In this document: piece by piece, positions 11,327-22,400 of the stretch
How the letters are laid out: each line of letters begins with the position of its first letter
Position numbering within the stretch: position 1 is the first letter of the stretch
DNA from: Lepeophtheirus salmonis
Lineage: Eukaryota > Arthropoda > Copepoda > Siphonostomatoida > Caligidae
Length of the DNA stretch: 64,000 nt
Direction: 5' to 3'
Assembly: GCF_016086655.4 (NCBI RefSeq)
Contig: NC_052135.2
Location: 9,390,363 to 9,454,362, forward strand
Position numbers and translations under genes: made by a program
Notes under the pieces: model-generated
Seen by the model: only the letters and a program-made list of their open reading frames with translations
Told to the model about the DNA's origin: nothing
Database searches by the model: none

Positions 11327-11640
11327 ATAATATTGAAGGAATATTTTTTATAACAACGATCGAAAGTATTTTGGAATGTTATCACAAAGTAATAAAAAAA
11401 TGTCACATAAATTATAATTATTGATGATTTACATAAATGTCTTACGAATAATTTCTATTTCTAAATAAATGTCAGACATCATTAAGGGAGTCTGAACTAC
11501 ATATTTATATGTATGCAAGTGAAATTATGTTCATTAACTCAGCTTAAGCATTTATGTACCTTCAAAATATACATATTTAACTGATAATTAATTAATTATT
11601 TAACATTTTTAGAAATACATGATTTAAATGCAAGGTTGTG

Positions 11641-11725
11641 CCCTTATCGGTCTAGCGGTTCCGGTTCTTGAACCACTAGAGCCGGAACTGATAAAATGAA
11701 CCGAAACTGGAACTGAGACCGTAAT
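11641..11725. repeat. Palindromic GGTTCCGGTTC repeat
   Basis: CGGTCTAGCGGTTCCGGTTC then TTGAACCACTAGAGCCGGAA forms an imperfect hairpin, followed by GAACCGAAACTGG. Dense CCGG/GGTTC words of this type are typical of subterminal repeats in non-autonomous DNA elements. No outer ends were identified. Confidence 0.4.
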
Positions 11726-11789
11726 ATCTTACTGATACGTCTCAGTTTTTGTCCTTTTGTTCCTATATAGAACATATAAAGAATATGAT

Positions 11790-12015
11790 ATCTGCATATA
11801 TATAAAAGAGAGATTGTGTGTTTGTGTGTAGATGTCCTGCCCTTTTATATGTATCCACACGATGGAACTTAGGAGGCTGAAATTTTGCATGGGTCCCTCT
11901 TTTGATCTTAGACAGGTGTGTCGATTTTTGGGGAGGTCATATAAGGGGGCTTATGCTAGACCCAAAACCCAAAAACCGTTTTTTGCAGCTCAAGAAGACA
12001 AGATAGAAGAGGGTT
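11790..12015 (+). repeat. Dispersed-repeat-like segment upstream of the LINE
   Basis: Begins with ATATATATAAAAGAGAGATT and TGTGTGTTTGTGTGTAGATG, then CTGAAATTTTGCATGGGTCC. This order (AT run, TG-rich stretch, AAATTTTGCATGG) recurs in many arthropod genomes next to mobile elements. A 61-codon frame from 11832 runs through it, but nothing in that frame looks like a protein family. Confidence 0.3.
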
Positions 12016-12079
12016 GATTAATTTATCAATAATTTATTGGTGTTTCAATAAACAACTATATCTCTCTTTTTTCATAAAG

Positions 12080-14369
12080 GAACTTAATAACTCAACCATA
12101 ATGTGCGGGGACTTCAATATTTCTGCAGTTGACTGGAATACTCTGACACCTTATTCCAACTCAGCAAATCTACTTATCCAGGCTTTCTTTGACTCCTTTC
12201 TCCACCAATACATCACGGAATCTACACAAATGAAAGGAAACATATTAGATATTGTCCTCTCTAACTCATCAAGTAATATTAAGACCGAGGTAATGAAGGA
12301 AGTGTACCTCTAAGATCACTACCCCATTGTCATTGAAGTAGATTACATTGTCAAGTTGAAAAAACCACCCGAGTCACCCAGCCACACTCTAGATTTTAAT
12401 AACGCCAATTACATAGCAATCCAAACAAGCTCGTTATCCATTGACTGGGGTTCACTCTTCTCCGCCCAAATATCTCCACGAACATGGTACCAAGTGTTGA
12501 GGATAAGTGGTCTACATTTCGTGATATAATTCCCTCCCTTATTGATAAGTACGTTCCCAACAAAAATCTCATAATGATAAGGGGTCTCCATGGACTAATA
12601 TGAGCATCATCCTATTAGCAAGGAAGAAAAGAAAATCCTGCTGTGAATAAAAAAAAATTCGCTGTCCTCAAAACTTAGAAAAGTATAAAGCTCTCCAAAA
12701 TGATGTTAAACTTCTGGTGTCTTCGAGTAGACGTAAATTTGAAGATAAATTGTTAGCTAACATTGATAAAAATAACCCCAAGCCTGTTTTCTCTTATATC
12801 AAACACAAATCATAGCATTGCAAATCTTTTTAACGACTTCTTTCACTCAGTTTACTCAACAAATTCTGAGACTCCCTACATTGATCAACTACTCCCAGAT
12901 AACCTTCCTCTCCTATCCAAGATTTTCTTTGCGGAATCAGTTGTCCTAAAAGCTATTTCCTCCTTCAATAGTTCTTTCTCGTCGGGTCCTGATGGTATTT
13001 GTGCTTTCTTCTTGAATATTTACTTCCCTCTTATAATAATATTCAACAATGCAATGTAGGAGGGAGTGGTGTCGTTTGACTGGAAATGCGCCAATATTAT
13101 CCCAATACACATAAAGGAAGCCATAAGGATGTTCGTAATTACAGACCAGTTTCGATCACAGGCCAGATCTCTCGACTAATGGAGAAGCTAATCAATTCTA
13201 AATTGAGAAGTTTTTTTGCACAACACAATTTAATATCTCCCAGACAACAAGGATTCCGAACTGGAAGGTCTTGTGTTACAAACCCGTTGTCATTCTGGGA
13301 TGATAGCGTTCAAGTAGGGACTCCTCACCGGATTCATATGTTTTATACTTTGATTTCAGCAAGGCGTTCCACAAGGTGCTGCATGGTGGGTTCGAACACA
13401 AACTAAATTGCATTGGGATTGGGGGTGAACTATTGCAGTGGATTTCATCTTGGCTCAGAAATCGATAACAGCCAGTTCTGATAAACAGCATTGGATCAGC
13501 TTCAATAGGTGCCCCATCCTCTGTATCTCAAGGTAGTGTACTTGGAACTACCCTCTCCTCTGTCTATATTAATGACCTGTGTGACAACGTCAGATCCAAA
13601 ATATATATGTATGCTGACGATACAAAGCTTGTTTGCCACTCAGAAGAGGAGGCCGAACATGACCTCAGAGAATTTCTGAGGTGGAGCGACCGATGGAGAG
13701 TTCCTGTCAATCTTGAGAAGAGCTCTTTTATAATTTTTCGGGGGAGGCTATTGATCTTGGATAGATGAAGAATGTGGGTGTCATTAAGGATCTTGGAGTG
13801 CTGACATCTTCTAATATGAAATTCAACACTTGCATTTACAATATTCTTAGTAAAGCAAACAGAGCGATTGGGCTTATTAAAAGGAGTTTTAAAACCAAAA
13901 ATATGAAGCAGATGAAGAAGCTTTATGAAGCATATGTTATGCCTATTTTAAACTACGCTTCTCAGTTGTGGAATCCAATGTATAGAAAGGAAATCAGAGC
14001 TCTTGAAAATCTACAGAAACTCTTTATTAATATAATATGCGGCGATATATCCTTTGAGGTTGGTTTAAATCTAGTCGGGCTGTATTCGTTTGAAAAGAGG
14101 AGGAAATTTCAGGATGTGGTTATGATGTTTAAAGTTATTAATGGACTGACTCATTGTAATATCAAGCTCAAAGTATGTAGTAGGTGTACAAAATTAGGTT
14201 GTCTTCTGATTTTTACTTAGTTCAGACATCGGCAAATACTAATTACCTCCACCATAGCCTTTTTAATCGAACTAGACGGATATGGAACAGCATCCCCAAA
14301 GAGGTGAGAAGAAAGTCTTTACTTTGCGGTTTTAAGAGACTTTTAAAAAATAATCCACATCTACTTTAA
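12080..14369 (+). pseudogene. LINE retrotransposon ORF2 (endonuclease-RT), decayed
   Basis: Remnant of a non-LTR polyprotein that nicks target DNA and reverse-transcribes the element RNA. In order: endonuclease C-terminal block with CGDFNISAVDWN (12110) and, after a stop, DHYPIVIE (12315); RT entry SSGPDGI (12990); DVRNYRPVSITGQISRLMEK (13119); QQGFRTGRSC (13246); FDFSKAFHKVLH with the first RT Asp (13350); SVSQGSVLG (13520); YADDTKLV, the catalytic YxDD box (13610); IKDLGVLTSSNMKFN (13780); and RRIWNSIPKEVRRKS at the C-terminus (14275). At least four frame changes and several stops break it. Motif style fits the CR1/L2/Jockey group. The 5' end is truncated inside the endonuclease. Confidence 0.9.
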
Positions 14370-14536
14370 TTCCACACCACATTATATCATTTCATTTTAC
14401 CATATTATTTCATTAGATTTTATCATATTGTTTTATTATACTTTATCATAATGTTTTATTATATTTTATCATGAGTCGAGAATATCGGGCTTTGTTTTAG
14501 CCATTAGTCGAAACAAACGAAATAAATAAAATAAAA
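14370..14536 (+). repeat. LINE 3' tail with imperfect tandem units
   Basis: After the LINE stop codon come several near-repeats of TTTTATCAT(A/G)TTGTTTTATTATA and then an A-rich tail, CGAAATAAATAAAATAAAAT. Short-unit tails of this kind are common 3' ends of CR1/Jockey-group LINEs, so I take about 14536 as the element's 3' end. Confidence 0.65.
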
Positions 14537-14539
14537 TGT

Positions 14540-15689
14540 TTTAGTTGGGTGATATTTATTGAAAAAAAGCTGATAAGCATACCTTGGATGCTACCTAACT
14601 CAACCCCTTGAAAGTTTTGTCAAAGCTGTGTTGGATTTTAAATTGGATTTAGGACATTGAACAGATGTTTCAATCGATCGTTAGGTTATGAGGTTGAGGA
14701 AATTCTCCAGAATTTTAGAACCAGGAAACGATGTATTTTTTGTTTAGAATGTTCATCTAAGAGTTTTGTTTTATTCTTTAATCATTACTTATTTTATTTA
14801 TAAATATTTTCTTAATTTATCTGATATTTGTACATATTTATTTTATTTTTATGACTCATTTACATTTTCAAATGTCATTTTTAGCAATTTTATTGCATTT
14901 CCTTGGACTAAGATTCTAGAGGGATCTCGGGATCTAGTGTATGAGATACCAAAACTTGATAGCACATGTTTTATTATGGTGATATTAAATAACTATCAAT
15001 AACTTTATTTTATGATTTAACCTTTTCAAAAAAGTGTTGTTGATCACGCTCAGACGAATCCCCTGTGTGTTTCAATTATGACTAGATCTTCATAGCTGTT
15101 TCATACGGAATATACTTCATTTAGTCTGTGAGCAGATGTTCGACCCCTCTAGTCCTACTTTTTTATCTATTCGATCTCATTTTAGGTTGTGTCAAGTCCA
15201 GGAGGTATTTCGATCATCCTTGGAAGCGGTCACAGCACGTAAGAAAGTGGCCTTGCTGTACTTTGTAATGCAGTTACTTGGGATTTGTTCTTCCGGGTTG
15301 GTAAAGTTCCAGGTTGGTTTTTCTCAGACGTTGCTTAATCTTCCTTTTTTTTTTTATTAAATTTTATTTAGCTATGCTTCTTGAAAGCGCAGAAAACATA
15401 CTTTTTTGGAAAAATTAAAAAAGTTCTTGAAAATTTTTCCGTTTTATAATAAAAATTCATTTAATATGAGTCTCATTTTATCATGTCTACCTTGTACACT
15501 TTAGGGTTATACAAAAGTGTAGTCATTAATGTCTTGCATATGGTTGCGACAAATTATGCAATTCTATTGGTCTAATTTTATTGCATATATCAATAACATT
15601 ATAAAAACTTTTTTTTCGTTGAGATTTGCAAAATATAAGAATGATTTCTATTTCAGAATAATTGAACGGAGAGCTGCTTTGCTGTCGTG
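14540..15689. other. Stretch without a recognised gene
   Basis: A frame at 15136-15360 reads protein-like in places (FRSSLEAVTARKKVALLYFV) but matches nothing I know. The rest is AT-rich with no element ends found. Confidence 0.3.
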
Positions 15690-16010
15690 ACGTTTCTTTA
15701 AATCATCTACAATCAGCTGTGACGGGGGAAGAAAAGTAAAAAGAAATAAACAAGGACATTGACATTGATCCTCCATTCTACTTTGATTCTAACAGGGGCT
15801 TAGAATTATGGCTCCACAACAAATCCTCTAGGTTATTCTCTGTCTTATGTGAGCACACAAGTTTTTCAATCAAGTCTTGAATATAATTGAATGTAGTAGG
15901 AAAGGAAGCTCACTTCTCGGGAATTAAATAAATATGACAACAGCTAAGGAGAAGAAAATTAATTCTTTAGATTATCAATTTCAAAAAACCAACGAGTCAA
16001 AAAAATACAC
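15690..16010 (+). repeat. Repeat family R, copy
   Basis: Shares with 18405-18720 and 62695-62995 the words ATCAGCTGTGACGGGG, CATTCTACTTTGATTCTAAC, CAACAAATCC, TGAGCACACAAG, GGAATTAAATAA and AACAGCTAAGGAGAAGAAAA. Non-coding. The function of R is best seen at 18405-19350, where it forms inverted arms. Confidence 0.65.
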
Positions 16011-16189
16011 ACTATTTACATCACTAGGCTTGAGCATATTCGTTTGTAAACAAAGTGACTGAGAGTGGCGACCTATTGTGGTAAAATAATACAACTCCAT
16101 GAATGGTAATATTATTTTATAAAAAATAACATGTACATATGTTTCTCACATAGATGGCGCTGTCAATAACTATTCTAAGTATGTGCCAT

Positions 16190-16520
16190 TCTTTTTTAAA
16201 ACAAGCTACTTACTATCACACCACTTTGGCGAGATTTATATTTTTTTAGTCCATCACGTTGTATCACGCAACTTTCCTCCGAAAATAAACAAAAAAAATG
16301 CCCAAAATCATCTGGTAGTTAGTCACATCAGTCAATCATACCAAGTGCTATCACCGTCATATTATTTCTTCACCGTTTTTAAAATAAATTACATATATAT
16401 CTCGTAATATTAAAATCTTAATAGTATTTTATTCGATACTGTATTATAATATTGTATAGTAATATTCTATTAAGACTATGGCTATAAATTTGTATTTCTA
16501 TATGATAGTCATAATTTCTT
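16190..16520 (-). repeat. Inverted internal fragment of the copy-A hAT element
   Basis: The reverse complement contains TGGTATGATTGACTGATGTG, ACTACCAGATGATTTTGGGC and TTGTTTATTTTCGGAGG, matching 8030-8110 of copy A. It also contains ATAGAAATACAAATTTATAG and AGTATCGAATAAAATACTA, matching 7875-7950. Terminal repeats are absent, so this is a truncated copy. Confidence 0.65.
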
Positions 16521-17061
16521 CATATAAACAATAAAATGGCCAAAATAAGTGCCTATATTATAAATAACGAGGGATCAACAAGAAAGGGTATTCCTGTTCT
16601 TTTGGGAACGGATCATAAGAATTGAATAACTTATTACTTGATTCATTTATCAAAAATATACATTATGAAATAGTAAAGATGATAAGGGAATCGACAGCTG
16701 ACAACAAAATACATAGGATATTTTTTTGTGTTAGCAAAGTGACGCCATAATATGTATTCCAAATTTTGCAATATTATTTTTGTTGTAATTTACAGAAAAA
16801 TAAAACTTTTTGATTATGTGTCTGTTTATTTAACGTAATATAGATTGCACTTTTCAAACAAATATTGTATTCAATTTGTTAAAAAATATCATTCAACTGG
16901 GAATTCCTCTCTTAAATCTATATTGCATTAATAATAAAGCGTTTTGATGAGACATCAGCATAGGTAATGTTGGCCATCTTGGGAGTCTAAACAGTCAAAC
17001 CTTAAAACAATAAAAATATTTTGTCTATTAAGATTTAGGAAAATGATGAATTACTGCCTCG
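16521..17061. other. Stretch without a recognised gene
   Basis: No supportable gene. A short segment near 16965 (GTTGGCCATCTTGGGAGTCT) resembles 41875 (GTAGGCCATTTTGGTGGCCT) and may be another small repeat pair. Confidence 0.3.
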
Positions 17062-17832
17062 TACTGTGTGGTACATTGAAATTTGAATACTTACTAATTT
17101 AATAATTAATGAAGGTTGAGTGTTTGAAATTAATTCATATTTCTATATATTAAAGCATAAATCATTTGCTTCAATACAAAACAAATTTGAGCTCTCTAGC
17201 TTACGTAGAAGTCGAGAAAAGGACACTTGAATGTGATGGAGAAATTTCCATTTAGGCATCTCCAAGACCACCTTCTACGTCGTCATCAAGTCCGAAAAGT
17301 TGGAGAGGAAAAAGATAAAAAACCAAACTGGACCCGGAGGATTTAAGGAAAACAGACCAGACCAATCCCCTCAAGTTTATAATGTCTCCTGCAAGAGATC
17401 TCGGAGTTTCCCTCTATGAGGGCCGAGAGGCCACTTTTGACAACAGCAATAAAAGAAATCAAATGAATGAGTCTTTTGAACTCTTTTTTTACACTTTTGG
17501 CTCCCTACATCCCTGATGCAAACACCTCACGACTACAGCTTTTGGTTGCATATAGAGGGGAAAGCCTGAAGTGTACATCATCCATACACCAAGCTGCTCA
17601 AAGCTACTGTCAGCCAGCACTGGGACGTAATGACAGAGGACTATATCTGCAGCGGGTGCCAGGTATTTTGCTGTCACCTGGAAGCTATCATCGCCGCTAA
17701 GGAATGCTGCATTAATAAATAAGAGAGCTCAGGCACACATCGATTTATTTGTTGAAATTCTATAGTTATTTAATAAAGTATATCTTGTTGAATTTTAAAA
17801 TTCAAAGTGTTCAGATTTTAATGCACCACTTG
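17062..17832 (+). mobile_element. Mariner subfamily 2, copy 1 (deletion derivative)
   Basis: Left end GTACATTGAAATTTGAATAC and right end AAGTGTTCAGATTTTAATGC are imperfect inverted repeats of each other. The same ends are seen at 37154-38163 and, one-sided, at 32262. The interior joins an N-terminal helix-turn-helix segment directly to a C-terminal transposase segment, so the catalytic core has been deleted. Confidence 0.75.
17215..17730 (+). pseudogene. Mariner transposase remnant, N- and C-termini
   Basis: N-terminal part: the frame shifts, but ASPRPPSTSSSSPKSWRG-like text and RDLGVSLYE (17400) correspond to the two helix-turn-helix units that bind the inverted repeats. C-terminal part from 17590: LKATVSQHWDVMTEDYICSG then CQVFCCHLEAIIAAKECCIN before a stop, the usual final helices of this mariner subfamily. 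The central DD(37)D catalytic region is missing entirely. The relic at 37154-38163 has the same C-terminal words (ATVSQYWNAMTDDYIQM), which supports the assignment. Non-functional; mobilisable at most in trans. Confidence 0.75.
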
Positions 17833-17944
17833 ACTTGGTATTTATATATAAAAATGGGGCTTAAAAAAGGAGGGCTAAAACCTTTTCTCTCTATCAAAAA
17901 TCTATATGAGTACCAATTAATTTAGCTTTATTATACATATATCA

Positions 17945-18290
17945 GATTCTAACTTGTATTAAAAATATATCCTACCATCATTAATCAGTACACGTTTTTA
18001 TTTACATATGTTAGAATATGAGTTAACTATTACATTTGAAAAGATAAGATATTTGTCTTCACCTATCCTACTTTTCTCGTCCATAATCAATGGAAAAACA
18101 AAATGTATTGTAAAAATATTACCATTTTATCTGGATTTTGAATACTTAATCATTTGATTTACTTCAAATAATACTGCCTTCTTTGGCATAAAGTATGATT
18201 CATTACAGACATTAAGTCTTTTTTTTTTTTTTTTTTTTTTAAATGCTCGATAATTAAATTTATTCTCATGAGTCATGATGACTAGAGTTG
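17945..18290 (+). repeat. Repeat family H, copy 1
   Basis: Contains GTATTAAAAATATATCCTA, TATCCTACTTTTCTCGTCC and TACTTCAAATAATACTGCC, matching 42050-42262 (GTATTAAAAATATGCTA, TATCCTACTTTTCTGGTCC, TAATTCAAATATCACTG). Continues into TTTGGCATAAAGTATGATTC, which pairs with TTGACATCAAGTAGTATTC (42263) and TTGGTATCAAGTATTATTC (42900). Non-coding, family unknown. Confidence 0.55.
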
Positions 18291-18404
18291 AGTAATTAGT
18301 AATGATAAAAGAACGGGTGGAGAAGTTGAGGAAAATCATTTGTTTAATGTGCATGTTAAAAAACAAAAACGAAAATTAATATGGTAATCCTCCCAATTTG
18401 AAAA

Positions 18405-19350
18405 AAAGTTTTGGAGGAGATCAGCTAAAATCATCAGCTGTGACAAGGGAGGAGGGGAGTAGGAAATAAAATAGTACATTGGGAAGAATTACTCCATTAT
18501 TGATCCCCGATTCTACTTTGAGTCCAACAGCTACTTACAATTATCACTTAGCAACAAATCCTTAGGGCTACGCTCTCTCTTATATGAGCAAATACGAACG
18601 TTCAATCATGGTTGGAACATGATTGAATCTATTAAGGAAATGATGTTCACCTGTTAGGAATTAAATAATAATGACAAAACTCATTCTTCGGATTGTCAAT
18701 TCAAAAAAAGAAAAAAAAAGTGGGACAGCTAAAAAATTCATAGGATTTACATCTTTTATACTTATGGTATACCTGAATTAAGACCCATGTTAAAATGAGC
18801 TGTCTTTCATATACTTTTGGGGAGAGAAAAATAAATACTGCAATAGAACCTTCAACATTTAAAATAGTATTAGTGTAAGAAAATTTTGAAATTTTATTTA
18901 AATTCTGTAAATTTATTTTATTATGCATTTTCAAAACAATTTACAAGAAAGATAGGCGAGAATTCTTCTTTCAAAGGGAGATCCAAAGACCATGACTACC
19001 TATTCTATACTGAACAAAAATAAGAAGAAAGAGTACACCCAATCACCCTCTTCCTTTTCTCATTTGTAAAGGTAGTTTTTTCATTACAAACTACTCAACT
19101 CTAGTCATTACTGAAGGATTTTTCTAGTTGGTAATTTGAGGATAGTTTTTTTACTTTCCAAATCCGATGTGATTATTATTTGATTCTTGAAGGCAGAATA
19201 CCTCATTATAAAGTAATTATTAGTGTGTGTGCTCATGAAAAACAAAGAGTAACAATACAATGAGGGTTTGCTCGGGAGTAATAAGTGGTTGTCCTAGTTG
19301 GACTAAGAGTAGAATTGAGAATCCAAATTGGAGTTATTCCTGCCCATATA
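18405..19350. mobile_element. Element with R-family inverted arms and G core
   Basis: The left arm (18405-18720) is an R repeat in plus orientation. The right arm (19195-19350) is R in minus orientation: its reverse complement contains GATTCTCAATTCTACTCTTA, GTCCAACTAGGAC and CATGAGCACACAC, pairing with GATTCTACTTTGAGTCCAAC and TATGAGCAAATACG on the left. The core between them (18745-19100, repeat G) recurs at 48312-48590 and, for its end, at 49790-49900. R is therefore the long terminal inverted repeat of a non-autonomous element whose solo arms are scattered elsewhere. Confidence 0.6.
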
Positions 19351-19364
19351 ATTGCTGACACTAT

Positions 19365-19658
19365 ATAATTTTGCCTTAATGCCATTTTGCCTCAAAGATA
19401 TTTAGCCTTAATATATAAATAAATGAGGTTTATATGTCGTTATTGTTTTTCTTAATTTTTTATTTAAAATGGTGTTCCCTTTGAATTTTTTGATCAAAAT
19501 ATCAAATATTTATTAATATAAAATACATTAAATTTTAACCAAAAATAACAAAAATGATTTATAAATATCATTTATTTATATATTAAGGCGAAATATCCTT
19601 AACCCCAGACGAATTTAAGGTAAAATGTCCAAAGGCGAAATGGTTTAAGGCATAATTA
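19365..19658. mobile_element. Palindromic MITE with GCCTTAA-rich arms
   Basis: Left arm TAATTTTGCCTTAATGCCAT through TAGCCTTAATATATAAATAA; the right arm in reverse complement reads TAATTATGCCTTAAACCATT through CGCCTTAATATATAAATAAA. The arms are about 60-85 bp, contain several GCC-spaced words, and enclose a short AT spacer. A lone right-half copy lies at 25665-25740. It abuts the R-arm of the preceding element. Confidence 0.75.
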
Positions 19659-19714
19659 TGGGGCAACATAATGCTATTTAGGGAGAGGGATTTGTAATTA
19701 TTTTCTTCCTCCCA

Positions 19715-19800
19715 AGTTGCTTGCAGCTAATCTACAATCTTCACAATTAGCTGTACTCCTCCCAAACATTCTTCAAATTGTGAGGGTGACCACGTTAGTT
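19715..19800 (-). pseudogene. Mariner fragment, very short
   Basis: The minus strand reads NLKNVWEEYS here, and the DNA AGCTGTACTCCTCCCAAACA then TTCTTC is nearly identical to 22345-22370, inside a clearer mariner relic. Sequence at 19740-19755 (CTACAATCTTCACAATT) also resembles 22085-22100. It therefore looks like a deletion derivative that keeps only the two ends of that copy. Nothing functional can be encoded. Confidence 0.4.
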
Positions 19801-20329
19801 TTCTATTTATTTTATTTTTACATACCTGTGGGGGACATATATTGTGCATCACGGGTCACTCATGACTTGTATGAAGATGGAATTAATTTCAAGGGAGGTT
19901 ATAAGAAAAAAGATATTCCGTTGATACTTTTTTCTGAAAGAATTACCATTCAAGTAGTTATGTCTTTAACAAGATGAGCATATTTTGATTTCCAAAAATA
20001 AAACACCTGGCTTAGGGGAGGAGGGGGTTAATATTTTCAAATTAATAAATTTAAGAATAAAATATTCTTGACTCTTGCTTTTGGTTTTTAGAAAATATAT
20101 TCTTTACATTTTGTTTTGATTAAAGTATATTTTGTATACTTTTTTTATAGACAATATTTTAATCTTGCTTTTTTGTTTACAAAATTTATTTTGTATTTTA
20201 AAGAGAATATTCTGGATTTTTATCCTTATGACTCTCATAACCTGGAAATTTAATGAATTTCAATTTTAAAAAAGGCAAAGTTTGTCTGATTTTCTCCAGC
20301 ACAACTGATTGTTGAGGAGATCATGAAAG

Positions 20330-20745
20330 TCTCCACGAGTCCACGAGTCTTTTTCAACAAATTACAAGAATGGTGCCTTCAGTTCAGACCCTTCTGAGTA
20401 CCCCTTCCTGGGGTAGACGCTGGAAAATCGGGGTCATGGAGGAAGTGGACCCTACAATCACCAGAAGTCTAACAAAGTCGATATGGCGGCATTCCAAGGC
20501 TCCCATTGTAAAGGATTAGACTGTGAGGAGTTATGTGAAGGATTTGTGAAAGGTCTCTGAGGTATCACGACATTGACTTCTTAACAGTATCCAAGGCCAA
20601 TCGGGTCAAAAAAAAAAAAGGCCAGAAATTGTTGACTTGGTTAAAAAATAATTTTCAGTTTGGCCATCCTCCTCCCCGGACTGTTCTCCTCTCGACTATG
20701 TAATGAAGAAAGTTTGTGATAAAGTATCCATGTTGTACTCCTTTT
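20330..20745 (+). pseudogene. Mariner transposase pseudogene, core-deleted
   Basis: With frame changes the plus strand reads ITRSLTKSIWRHSKAPIVKD and SYVKDL, then QGQSGQKKKGQKLLTWLKNN, followed at once by FSVWPSSSPD-like text (FQFGHPPPRTVLLSTM in the other frame). The first part corresponds to the second helix-turn-helix and the linker just before the first catalytic Asp. The latter part corresponds to the WPPSSPD block with the third catalytic Asp. The middle, including the first two Asp, is gone. Terminal repeats were not found. Assignment rests on word order and on the many mariner relatives nearby. Confidence 0.55.
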
Positions 20746-21374
20746 TATTGTTGCAAAAGTTTGCCCTAATTTTTTGTTATCAAAAAATCCATAATTTCAC
20801 CTCACACAATTCATACATTATATGACTATAAATAATTCTAAAGTACCAAAGATCATCATTATTTGTTTACAAAAGTCAATTAACTATATTGAAAATAATT
20901 CTGAAAAAGCAAAAAACATACATTTCTTCGAATTGTAATTGTCAAACCAAAAAATATAAAAGTGTTTAAGTACATTCCATTATATTTTCAAATGGATACG
21001 AAAATATGTAACATTCTTATTTGTTTCTAGGATTCAAAGAAGGACCATTTATGTATTGTACACGTTTTGTTTCGTAATTTGAAATGAGTCAGACATCAAA
21101 TCGTTTCATTGAGGAGGTCTTCTCTTATTTTTTTTTTTAAATCAATATAAAGAGTTCATTCATACAATGTTAAGCAATATTTGCATACGTAGATATCAAG
21201 AGTATTTTTAGAACATTGTCGAGATTCGTTAGGTTTTTATAGTAGATTAATATTTTGGTTCATTTATGCTGTTCCATGTCTGAGTGTCACATGCTGCAAT
21301 GGTTGTATTTTCATTGATACGAAGACAATTATTGGAAAGAAAATTATTTGACATCTATAATAAAAAATAAGCAA

Positions 21375-21890
21375 AAATATTGACAACGGACGACAAATTT
21401 ACTGTACAAGGTGGAAACTTGTAGAAGCATAACTAAATTAGGAAACATGTGATTTTTAAGAAATGAAGAAAATACAACTCAAACCCATTTTTAGATGTTT
21501 AAATACAATATTATCTATATTTTTAATTACATATGTCATCTTTGACAAGTAATAACACATGAAGGTAAGCCAGAAGTAAGGAATATTGTTACTGCATTAG
21601 TTATGGTTCTTCTTGGCTGTATGGGGCTCTAATGAACTTCTTGATGTTGATGGCAGTCCGGATGACATCATTTTTCTTAACAGTACTAATACTGGCGCAT
21701 AGGAGATTGCACACACGTTGCCTTTTTTGTTTTTTTTTTTTACACTTAGAGACATGAGATAAGACAAAACGTGTTTACTTTTGTTTTATCTGTCGTTTGG
21801 TTGCGTAATGAAAACTCGTTATTAAAAGTAATTGAATGAAATCATAACTAAATACTACTGAATGTTATAGGTCCCGTCTCTGTATAATTT
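21375..21890 (-). mobile_element. Mariner-derived element, copy of 36330-37055
   Basis: The left part (GTGGAAACTTGTAGAAGCAT) and the reverse complement of the right end (GACCTATAACATTCAGTAGT) are inverted repeats. Internal words CACTTAGAGACATGAG, GTTTACTTTTGTTTTATCTG and CGTTTGGTTGCG match the copy at 36330-37055. Almost all coding sequence is lost. Best read as a short, non-autonomous mariner derivative. Confidence 0.6.
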
Positions 21891-22079
21891 TAGCAACCTA
21901 ATGTATAGCTAGATTACCATTGGATAGGTCATCGATAGTCTCCATAGAAGTAATTATATACATGTTATCAAGAAAACATATAATGACAAGTATATTTCGG
22001 AAAGTACGACATTTAAACTTCGTACATATAATTTAAATTACATTTTCTGTAACATATAAAAATTTAATTCAAAATTGCC

Positions 22080-22400
22080 ACTCTCAGTCTTCACAATTTC
22101 CGCCAGGATTGACTAAAGTCATTGAACTATTTGGTCCCATGCCTTAACCAGTGAAGCTTTCAGGCTTTAAAAATTCTTATGAGGCATTGCACATACCTTT
22201 GCCTCAAGAACACACCACAATGAGTAACCCATAGAAGGTAAAATCTGATAGTTTTGAGGCCATTTTTTCTTGGGATTAGTGTTGATTCCCTTCCTCAAAC
22301 AACAGCTTGTAACTGATCTATTAAAACGTTATGAACCCTAAGCTGCTCTCCTCCCAAACATTCTTCGACGGGTTCGGCTGAACAAGTTGACTTTTATTTT
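22080..22400 (-). pseudogene. Mariner transposase C-terminal remnant
   Basis: The minus strand reads WPQNYQILPSMGYSLWCVLE then AKVCAMPHKNF, SLKASLVKAWDQIVQ and SILAEIVKTESGNF. This parallels the mariner C-terminus (WPPSSPDLNPMDF-W-LE-KAC, then SLKASL-KAW). The third-Asp motif has decayed: at the DLNPMD position the frame gives ILPSMG, with Gly for Asp. Upstream NVWEESS (22350) is the segment preceding WPP. The N-terminal and first two catalytic blocks are absent. No inverted repeats were identified. Confidence 0.65.

Noticed and set aside
17489..17677. Minus-strand 62-codon frame
   Set aside because: Antisense to the mariner C-terminus on the plus strand.
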